Part shown: piece by piece, positions 37,509 through 47,800 of the stretch
How positions within the stretch are numbered: position 1 is the stretch's first letter
Layout: each line of letters starts with the position of its first letter
Notes under the pieces: generated by a model
The model's database searches: none
What the model saw: the letters and a program-made list of their open reading frames with translations, nothing else
What the model was told of the DNA's origin: nothing
Made by a program: the position numbers and the translations under genes
Assembly: GCF_003073045.1 (NCBI RefSeq)
Contig: NC_037598.1
Span: 24,675,822-24,739,821 of the forward strand
DNA from: Pomacea canaliculata
Lineage: Eukaryota > Mollusca > Gastropoda > Architaenioglossa > Ampullariidae
Direction: 5' to 3'
DNA length: 64,000 bases

Positions 37509-40500
37509 ATGGCAGCTGCACCCGATGACGACCAAGGGGACGCCAGTCGACAGGTAGGTTGTCTGGGGAATTCTGTTCACCTGTGTGATATGGTGTTGTG
37601 TGGGGGATGTGGGCCTGTAGACTTGCTGTCCTCTTATGTATACTGTAGCAGTTACACCCGACACTCCATTGTTCTTGTTTGTACACCTCAGTGCTTGCAT
37701 TGACTTGCATCGTCTGACTTGCAGGCCAGGCTTTTGGGAGACTCGCGGCTAAACATTGTTCAGTTTGAGCTGGTAAACATAAGAAGTGAATGTGAAGAAG
37801 TGTTCGGACAGGTGGTTAAAATAGTTTGAAATTTATTTAGTCGACATCTGGATAGTATAGTTCTTCATATTTGACGAGAGATCTACTTTCGTTTTACAAG
37901 CTTTTCGTGAGAAGAATTGTGTATTGCTTAAAGCAAAGACCAGGCCATGATTTCTGTTATCACCTTTTAATCCCCCCCTCCAAACAGTCTTTCTATTGCT
38001 TGGTGTGTGTGATGTGTGCGTACGTGCATGCAAGGGAATGAGGAAGTGAGAGGATGTGTGTGAGAGAGAGAAAGAGAGTAAGAGAGATCGCATATGCTTT
38101 AACTCAAAGTTTACAGAGCAACAGAACTGGCAGGTTAAAGCTGTAGATTATTTGCGGGTAAAGTACTAGTTAGAAATTCAGGAGAAATGTGTATTAGAGG
38201 GAGATCACAACATGGTTGTAATTTAATTTTCTATGCTTTCACGTTCGTCTGTCTGGTTTTGGATAAAAATGCTAAACAAGTAGTAAAATTATTGCGGGCT
38301 ACATAAGCAAACAAGTAGCCCGTGAACAGATGTTGGTCTTTTGTGAAATGAAAGAACAGGTGGTGTATGTTTGTGTGGCACACCTGTCCATTACAGCCAT
38401 TCAGAATAAAGGAATAAAAGTTATATGAGAACTGAGCACGCCATGTGTTAAATATGTGTGACAAGTGACTTACTGCCCTTGCAGGACCGGAAGCTGCAAG
38501 AGTTGTTCCGCGGCCGATTTTCGCTTCAAGAAGCGAGGGAGCTGATAGTGGCCAAGGGTGGATTAGAGAAAGCTGCTCTCTTTGTACTCAACGGTAAACA
38601 TAAGATACTTTAGTGTTTATGTGTATATGTGTGTATGCGCATGCGCTCCAATGCGTGTGTGCGCGCGCGCGTGATATTGCGTCCTCTACCTGCAGGTATC
38701 TCTGTATACACGGTGTGTGGTAGTGTCACGTGGGTTTTAAACATTGACAGGTTTAAATTTTTTTGAAAAGTTGTGCTGATAAAGCAAATGTTTGAGTTCT
38801 TTTTAAGCTGCTGTTCTTCCAGTTATTACATCAACATTATTGCTCATTACTCTGTCAAGGCAATCCAGATGAAGTCACAGCCTTCATTCTTCATCGGAGA
38901 GATGTAAGTGTCACCAGTGGCAACCACAAGTTTACTTTCATGTTTCTTTTACCACGGATGTAATTTGCAGACACCAATACGACAACCCATGATGACTGAA
39001 GTATATAATGAGTATCTTAAAAAATGAAACAAATAATGGTAGCAACGCGAGTTTTCCAAGAACTACTAGATGATTGTAATAACTCTCAAGGAAGGTCTGT
39101 GTCAGATTCTGAAACACAAAAACAGAACTCAAAGGAGATCAAAGAAGCTAAGCCCAGGCTGTTTTATCAAGCTGTCGGAAGTAATGTAGAGGTCGCTGTG
39201 TGGTCGACTGTACAGTGAGTGGATGTTGCAGGCTCTGAGGGACCTGAGAGAAATCAGTGCAACGCGCGTGAAACAAGAACTGACCAGTGGTGTCAGCGCC
39301 TCCATCCGACTCTTCGCCTGCGGAAACTGCAACAGATACTGGTGGAGAAAGGTCCCAGAAAGGAAAGAGGTACAGACAACAATTAGAGTTGTTACTGAAA
39401 CTATAAAAAATGGTCATTACTCCAAGTCTTGGCTGGTTCAGCACCAATCGACATGACAGGAAATTCCTTTTATCAGTCACTTTGATACAAACAGTTTTCT
39501 GTCAAACTCTCGTCCATCCATCGTCCTGAAGGTCAAGACAACAGCTTCCATAGACTGAGAGCCTCAGGGAACACGAGAAGTGACTTATTGTGATTAGACA
39601 CGGCTTGAGGAAAGCTCGCCAGACTCTCATTGATACCACTCTTACCTCCTGATTAATTAAACACAAACATACTGGGTAGACTGTTTTGGTTTTGAATTTT
39701 TGGGAGATCAGTCAAGTTTTGCTGCCGAGCCCAGAAATTTTACTTAAGATGACTAAGTGTTCTGGAGGTGAAAGTTTCGAGATGCTCCTGACCTCTGGTT
39801 GCAGGTATCTCAGTGTCATCAATGCGACGTGAAGTATGACCCCGTGCCCCGGGAGCACGAGTGGGGGCTGGCGGTGTTTGAGTGTGACTGCAGCAACACC
39901 TTCATGTGAGTCCAGGTTATTTCACGCGCACAAGGTGTGGTTTGAAAGCCTTTTTTAAAGTATGGTCTACATTCTACATGATTTGGCTGATTTCCCTTCT
40001 CCTTCATAGGTCTGGGTGTCTACAGATGGTAATTCTTTCCTTTTTAACTATAAGCAATAAATAATAAAATTATGTTTAAGAACAAAAGTATGATTATTGC
40101 TATGCTGATGGTGATTATTTTTAAAAAATTAAAAAAAATTATATTAATTATATTAAAAAAAAATCAAGAAATGCTGCTGCTGCTAATGATGATGATGGTG
40201 ATGATGACTGGTTTCAGCTCAACAGGTCTCATGAATGAAACAGTCCGTAGTGTTTCAAATGCAAGAAGGATGTGTACCCAGCACGAATAATTCCACCCTC
40301 TGTTGATCTGGAAAGAAAACCACGAAGAGGTACAAATAAGCGAAAAAGTATGTTTTTTAAAAAGTTGGATGATAACTAGTTAGGTTTACACCACAGACTG
40401 TCACAGAAAAATGTGACTTGATGTAACCTTTCATTTCATACGGTCTCAAAGTTTTTACTTTAGCCTTAATTCCTTACTTTCTTTAATTTTGTTGTAAATG

Positions 40501-41033
40501 TCAGCATCTTAATGGAGCCATTACAAATGTGCTATCATTTTTTTCCTTTCTTTTAAGTCTACTAATCTACAAAACGTATTTTCAAACGCCTGAGCTCATC
40601 TCTGTAACAGATTGTATTTACTAGTGATATACAAGTTGTATTTACTAGTGAGATACACATTGTATTAATTTCTGAGTAAACCACCACTGCCATCATTTCC
40701 AGAGGTATAGCCTAGTCAATGAATCCCAGTAATCATATGATTGCAGTACTGGATGTACTTGAGTACCCTGTAGAACGGGGTGCTTTAAGTCCCAAATCTC
40801 ACTTTAAGTGTGTTTTTCTGTTTTTCTCCAGCCCCGATGCGCGAGTTCTTGCGCAGGGATCAGACTATTTTCAGACAAGTGTACTATCCAAGCAGAGTGC
40901 ATCATAGCACAGGCTCCACTGTATCCACCTGTCTCACCCAGGGTGACCTACAGGAAAATTACAACTTCCCCATCGTCCTCCTGTGATAGGTGAAGAAGAT
41001 GGCAGTGATGATGACAACAACGATAACAACTGA
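37509..41033 (+). CDS. SHFL-like: SHFL-like antiviral frameshift inhibitor, copy C (7 exons)
   Basis: Exons: 37509-37553, 38485-38593, 38860-38903, 39232-39369, 39805-39905, 40218-40329, 40832-41033. Exon phases equal those of copies A and B. The intended length is about 250 aa. Parts in order: start MAAAPDDDQGDASRQ; DRKLQELFRGRFSLQEAREL; FACGNCNRYWWRKVPERKEV; C-x2-C with KYDPVPREHEWGLAVF; FECDCSNTF; a C-x2-C knuckle with DVYPARIIPPSVDL; YYPSRVHHSTGSTVSTCLTQG; an acidic tail. Exons 1-5 are intact. Exon 6 is one base short just before its first zinc-ribbon cysteine. Exon 7 is one base short in the C run after the segment NFPIVL, giving a TGA at 40984 instead of the aligned stop at 41031-41033. 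Intron 1 holds a relic of exon 2. No canonical AATAAA follows closely, and a tandemly repeated 3' UTR segment is visible at 41.04-41.14 kb. Family assignment is strong; function is inferred. Confidence 0.88.
37725..37772 (+). pseudogene. Exon 2 relic in intron 1 of copy C
   Basis: After a good acceptor (CTTGCAG) come GCCAGG and, after an internal gap relative to exon 2, a GGGAGACT-GC-AAC-TTGT stretch that ends at a GTAAAC donor. This aligns with the two ends of copy A exon 2. The segment is 48 nt, open, and phase 0 on both sides, so if spliced in it would add 16 residues without shifting the frame. It is either a decayed duplicate exon or a cassette exon. Confidence 0.45.
37885..37896 (-). 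promoter_or_regulatory. AAAACGAAAGTA motif in intron 1 of copy C
   Basis: Counterpart of the motif at 32325-32336 in copy B, at a similar distance from exon 1 and in the same orientation. Confidence 0.3.
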
Positions 41034-41283
41034 TGCCCCCGTGAGCATCTGGTTGTACAGCTTCTTTGCCTTATCACTTCTTTAACAACCTAGGTTGTAC
41101 AGTCCGTACCATTTCATCTTCTGTCAACCTCATGTTAAGAAACCATCGTTGTTTCTCATTTAATCTTTTTATTACTTGACATCTGTTAATGAGTAAAAAT
41201 ATTCAAAGAAACTTTTGAGAGTGGTTTTAAGTAGTATCAACGACCAGCAGACAAAAATAAGAAGAGATCGAAAGTAAGGGAAC

Positions 41284-41350
<67 letters not shown>
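41284..41350. repeat. (ATG)n microsatellite
   Basis: About 22 ATG trinucleotides. It encodes a meaningless poly-His run on the minus strand. Confidence 0.95.
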
Positions 41351-41351
<1 letters not shown>

Positions 41352-41786
41352 AAGATTCTCCAGGCAGTCCCCTCAGAACGTTTTCATGCCCTGCAAACCC
41401 TTTTCCGTCCCGTAGGCCAGACACAGTTAAAATTATTGTATCAGCGATTCAGTGACAATGGGTAGGAGACATAAATATCTGTCTATGGCTTAAGTTCTTC
41501 GTCAGCTCAGAAAACCCACCACAAAGGTCAGATGTCAGCTTAGGCCACAGACTTAATAACCATTGTGTAATCTTATCGCCGAACATTCCTCTGGCGCAGG
41601 GGAGCAGAACTAAGCAAGCACACCTCTAATTTCCTCTGACAGTTAGTCTGGTTTGACAGTCCAGTAATTTCAGACAGAATTAAGATACAAACATACCCAG
41701 AGCTTTGCAGCCAGTACAAGCAATGGGTTAGTGCGGTTGTACAACATTCCCAAGGATGGCTGTCGCAATCAAAAGTTCACTGTTGC

Positions 41787-41809
41787 AAAAAAAAAAAAAA
41801 AAAAAAAAA
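41787..41809. repeat. Poly-A run
   Basis: A run of 23 A, possibly the tail of an unrecognised short retroposon to its left. Confidence 0.8.
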
Positions 41810-44633
41810 TTGTAGAGGCAGATGTCCTTGTAAATTAATACCAGAATATGATGCCCTTTGTCATGCGTTCTATGAATAAATGTGCGCGAGGTTATTGGAG
41901 CGAAATAATGATTCTTTATGGGTTATTATACGGTGAGTAATTCATATAATGGTTTTTCTATGTTTGTATGACTACCTTCTTCCAAGGGTATTTTTCAATT
42001 CCGATTATACAGGAGCAAAAATTCAAAATATTTCTAAAAGAAAGAGGCCTCGACATAATACCTCGATGTGCCTTCGTAAAACAGTTTGTAAAAAAAAAAT
42101 AATTAGACTTATCTACAAGGTCTGTACATTATCTGTGGAATGCAATGACCTCTTTGCACGCTTAGGTTTTTGCTTAACTTCCTCGAACCCCCTACTTCGT
42201 TCTTTGTAAGGCTCTTTATGTGCTTTAATCCTTTTATTTACTATTATCTTCTATCTGTAGCAAATCTGCAATGTTTCTAATTTAGTGTCCGTTTACATGT
42301 GCATGATCGCACAGCCCGTAGCTAGGTACCGCAGTTATGGCCTCTTGGCTGTTTAGCTCCATTGTTTTACTGCAGCTGTGAGCGGTTGAAAGTTTAGAGA
42401 ACAGGAGATAACCCACGTAAGGGATACACCGCCATTTGTATCTGTGAGGGAGGGGAGGGCATCGAGGATCTAAGCTGCAGTTATATCCCTTTAATATTTT
42501 AACAAAACGGCTATTTCTGGTCTCAATAATGTGTCCTGATTTCAAAACTTTAGGAACTTTAGAAAAATCTGATTTTTTTCCCAGTTAAAATATAGTATAA
42601 TGCAGTTCTCTCCCCACGAAATCACCTCGAAGTGGAAGCACTTTCCTACTAACTAAACCAACCAACCAACCCTTGTTCAAAAAGGCAACAACCAGTCAAC
42701 TATTTAGAATTTATCTAGCCTTTTTTAATACAGCTGCAAAGAGAATATTTGTTATATGTATACCAACTATGACACAACGAGCAATCTTCTCTGACCTACA
42801 ACTCTTACATCTCACTTGTTTATATTTTTACTCTTTATTCTTGTTTATCCTCGCGGTTAAGCTGATACACTGGCATTGGTAGTTAATATGTAAGAGTGGG
42901 AAGGTAGCTTCAGGACGCAGGAGAGTGGAACGAATGGACTTCCTGCCATGCAGCAGCCATGGGACAAACCCTGATATCAAGGCGCGATGGAAAAGGTCAC
43001 GTGATCGATAGCCAGGGGCTTATACTCTTGCAGACGGCAGATGGAGGGTTGTAGGTCTTGAAGCCACCACAAGATGTTGACAATGTCGCAGATGAAGCTA
43101 AGATGGCAGTTTTTTTTTTTCACTTTTTTTTTTTAGTATCTCTTGGGTTAGCAAGCTCGAAAATGCATCTCCACCGCACCGTCCTACCTTCATCAATTTC
43201 CACTGTCATGTTGGGAGCTAGTACACCAGCTATCCCTCGACCATATTCATCAGCATATCTACCTTGCGTTTCACACAGACATACCAGAATGAAGAGACAT
43301 TCTATTTTGGTTGAAAGACTTTCCACTCATTTCTTGCTTTCATAATAACTTGTGTCAAGCTACATTCAGTTATAAAAAGAAGTCGATGTATCCATGGTAC
43401 CAACAAAATTAACATTATTCATATACATTTGCGCTTGGTAGATGTACAAGAGTTAGAAAGGGTTTTCGAGATTTTTCTTAACGACAAAAATGTCAACCGT
43501 AAGAAAAGCTCCTGGTCATGTTTAAACCACAGGCGTCAACAATGAGACAAGGTTTCTGTAGCTTAAACATGGTCAATAGTTGAAGTTTTGTTCATTACCT
43601 ATTATATGTCCGGGTGAAGCCTTTTTACCAGGTTGTAGACCATGCTCTGTCAAAAAACTAAACAAAAAAACAAAAAAAAAACAAAAAAAAAAAAACAAAA
43701 ACAAAACTACCGTAAGTACAATATTTGTTAATCCTCCTCTCACACACAAAAGGTCAAAGGAGATCCATAGAACATAGAACCACTTTATTTCAACAAGATG
43801 CCTCAAGATCACGTTATGCACAATAATTCGTGGGGATCAAAGAAAGCTGTACAAGTATCCTTACAAAAATTTGTTGAAATACAAAGCACTGCTTTCTGTA
43901 TTACAAACGTATCACACAATCTGAAACAAGTAAAAACGATCGAGACGGAGATGGTCTTATGCAGAAATAGAGGGAAGTAACTCTTTCACGTTTACTTCCG
44001 ATTCAAAGCAGCAGTGACCTCCCATGGACCATGTAGCCTTGGTCGAGTTCGTTTGGGGTGCCAAGGGATGCCAGTGCTCTTCATTTTGCTTTCATCGCTC
44101 CGTTCATCTGCGCAGTTTAGTACCATTCTTGATAATAGTTTGGATTTCCAGCACAATAATTTATGTCTGCAGAGTTGTTTACTTGAACTTCAAAGGATTA
44201 GTTCCATTCGTGAATTACCTCACTACCCATGCAACCACAATACTAGTCTGTGTTCTAAAGGATTGATTATTGTACTTCTGTTTTAACTTAATAGACTTGA
44301 AAGACAAATGCTGCTCATCTGTTAATCGTCTAGATAAGAACATCAACATCCATCATTCGCTTATCTGACTGACCGTTTAACCTCTAAACTATCCACATTG
44401 ACCTACTTCGCTGCCAGCACCGCACCGCTCATTTTTCTACACCAGGCTTTGACTAAGACACAGATGTAAGAACAAAGGTCAATTTTATACCAAACGCCGA
44501 CCTTCCTGTCTGCCTACGATATGTTAAACACTCTGGCCTGCTTTCAGTCCAAACTGTTTTGAGACTAAGATTTTCTTACTCCAAGATCAGCAGTTCACAC
44601 AAGTTCCTCCCGTCAGCATTATAGAAAAAAAGT

Positions 44634-44639
44634 TTTATT
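44634..44639 (-). terminator. Polyadenylation signal of the central USP gene
   Basis: AATAAA on the minus strand (TTTATT on plus), about 230 nt past the stop codon of the USP gene at 44.9-55.2 kb. Confidence 0.6.
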
Positions 44640-44866
44640 GGCAGTACCATTTTTATCAATTGAAAGAAATGGAGTAGATGAAAGACAATGACGCCATCCA
44701 AGCTGAAGCATATAATGGTAAGGATCAGGAGACAAAGAATAAAATACGAAAGTTAATGAAAAACATGTACAGACAACTTTAAAAATACACGAGCAAGAGT
44801 ATGTCCATGTTCGTGAAACCCGCCATGGTCTATGTGGGTACTTGTTCAGAGGCCAGACCGCCCTCG

Positions 44867-47800
44867 CTACTTGTGCGGGTGGTTACATACAAGCACCGGG
44901 CAATGCGCGTGGTGCAGCACGTCGTTGGAGCAGCTGCCGAGGATGGTGCGTCTGATCGTGCTCACGCCACGTGACCCCATGACGATGAGGGACGCGTGTT
45001 CGGCGGAAGCGTACTTGACAATCTCTTCGGATGGACGCTTTCCTACCAGCTCCACGAACTGCCCCGTCACCTGTGGATCGGATATTAACAGTTATTTAAA
45101 CATGGCTCTCGTCTTGTTAATATAATGTTAATTAATACGGTCTCTCTTTCACACACAGGCCAAAGGGACGCAACTAAGGATCTGCGATAGCTAGCAGGTG
45201 GTCTTTCCTTTAGATGCCAACTAGTGCTGTCCCCGTCAACCAACAGGTCTGGAATCCGAGGAAAGATGCGTGACCATTGATGTCTTCTTTTCGTACATAA
45301 AGCTGCTTGTAATGTTTAAATGTCGAACGGCAAGAAAAATAAATGAGAAAATATGACAGAAAATTGAGAGACTGAAGTACGAACAAGAAAAGACAGCGAG
45401 TATGTAAAAGCGGAAAGGGCAGAATTTTCTCAACCACTCCACGTTTTTCTCATTTATTGAAGTGTGTGATAACATCTCCTCCGATACCTAACACACAATC
45501 ACACGGCCAAGACCACAAGGTGCGGACAATCAGTTGGATTTTTCCGCGCTGTAGACAGCACGTGACCTACCTGAGCGGCCTCTAGCATCTCCATGGCTTT
45601 CTCCCTCAAAGCATCGACCTGGGCCCTCGTCTCCGCCCTCAGCTCCTCCAGCCGCCCTGGTGTGGGACCTGCAACAAAGGGGCGCAACTTGTTATGCCTT
45701 CCACACTTCCGACGCGTTTATCGACTCTTGTGGTCTGGAGGGGCGTTAGCTTACTCAGAAGTGAAATCTAGTGGGAAATAAAAGAGGAGGCAATATTCGG
45801 CATTATAAGAAGGAAATATTGTGCACATAACCTGGAACCCGGAGCTCAATAATACAAAAAATATTTTTTGTAGTAAGCTGAAAACTGGAACTCACTTCGA
45901 ACTGATTTTTATTCCCCTATTTGTTTCTCGTGAATATTACGATGTTTAGACACAGCCTACATATCCTCCACGCACACACAAATATAATTATGACAAGAAA
46001 GACTAGTTATTGCACTGACGACAGGATCAATAAATAATGAGAAAATGTCACAAGGAAATGTTTTTACATGCACAATTATTTCATTTTAACAAGTATTTAG
46101 ATTAATCTTCCCCGCTTTTTTTTTTATCTGTGCTCCTATTGATGTTAGAGACATATTTGCATTAGAAAACAGAGCTGAATTGTTGCAGAGAATTAGATTA
46201 TTGAATATTTATGACTTCGATCATAGGCCTCTCGTTTCTTTAGGAGTCTTTTTGTACCTCCCTTATCTCATCCCATTTTCTCTGTCAAGTTGGTGTATCG
46301 ACAGGAAAGTTCAATAAAGTCGTAGAGGACTGAGGTGTTAAAGCCCTTAACGAGGGTATTTCATCAAGGTTGCCGGTCGGTAACCTACGGCAACATCCAA
46401 TCAGCATTTAGCAGCTTTCTTACTGCGGAGCGCTAGCCGGAAGTTGGGGGATGAGCCTACATGCGTGGCTTGGTTTGTAGCGTTCTTCACTTTGTCTTTT
46501 ACAAGCTTTGTCCTTTCAGCTTCATTAACATGGAGAAGAGGCCATTTAAATCAAAGAGAAGTTCTTGGCCACTTTCGCGGTTTCCTGCTCTTGCCGAAGT
46601 AGTAATTTTAGGTAATGGGTAGAGGAGACAAAGCAGACCCATGAAAGCGAATCGCGACTTAGTGAAAGAGTCCTGCTTGGTCTGCCTGAGTCTAGCTCTT
46701 CCACCGTTAGCTGTGGGCTGGCGGAGAGAACATCTGTCGGCTGCTACTATCAACACTTTTCTTCCCGAGTCAGGATCACAAGAGAGAGAGGTAGGAGGGA
46801 GTCGTTTTCACTCATTTCAACCAAAGATGCACAGTAGCTTATCCAAAACAGCATATTTGTTGATCAGCATAACTAATAAGCTAACAATAATTATATCGGC
46901 TTTTAATGAAATAGCAGGCTTAAAACAACAACGATTATTTAAATTTCTTATTTATTGCTTTCTCTCTCTCTATATATATATGGGATATGGAAAACATATT
47001 TCGCAGTGAAGTAAAAGCAATAGGCAAAAAACATCACTCTGCACATTTCTGTTTCTCCTACGATTCGGTCCTGTACCAAAACAATATTAATTGTTTAATA
47101 GTTTAATAGATATTTATTATTAATACATTTATGCTTTGTTTCCTCCGCCCGTTGTTATTTCGAAATCAGTGTCTGACGCTGCAGTACGAATCTTCGACAT
47201 TTTCTCCAAGTCTGGCAAAGAAGTTCGAACAGTGACACTTGTGTGCTCAGACTTTTTATACCCACGATGTAATGTTGGGATGTAGCTGATAAAACACATT
47301 TCATTTGTGGGAAAATCTCATTACGAAATGTCGGCTGCATAGACTGTTGAGTTCTCTCTTCGTACCACGGACATCATCACAATTGTCGTCTCGCGAGTTT
47401 TTGACATTTACCGTCTGGAAAGTAGATATTATTAACTTTTTTCTTGCCTTTTAAAAATTTACTGCTGCAGCAATTTATAACACAGAAGTGATTTTTTTCC
47501 TCCTCTCTTTTTACACTCACGTGTCTCGGTAAAAGCAGGAACGGCTTACCCCTACTTCCGCTTTGGCCACCGACCAGCGCGTACTGCGCATGTGCTGAAT
47601 AATTGATGAAATACCCTCATTGTTCCTGGAAAGCCCTTGTTAATGCAGTGCCCATGTTGTCTTCCATGCTGCAAAAGCCCTGAAGTTAATCGGGTACCTA
47701 CTCCGCATGCATGTTGCACTACACGTGTGCTCGAAATCGGGTTCACTACACTATCCGCTCCCCTTTTACTGTAGAAATAATTTTTAAAAATATTTTGAGG

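Larger units (their letters stand above)
41034..44620. other. Intergenic, SHFL-like array to USP gene
   Basis: I see no supportable gene. The interval holds a long ATG microsatellite, a 23-base poly-A run, and an A/C-rich tract at 43.65-43.70 kb. A minus-strand open frame at 43.12-43.33 kb ends in an A-rich tail and is discussed as a finding. Confidence 0.45.

Noticed and set aside
28975-39369. Exon 4 beginning at the earlier AG, some 12-15 bases upstream
   Set aside because: That reading gives phase clashes with exon 3 in copies B and C. The CAG directly before DLREL/ALRDL fits all three.
41227-41424. Minus-strand frame with a long poly-His run
   Set aside because: It is a translation of the ATG microsatellite, with no domain on either side.
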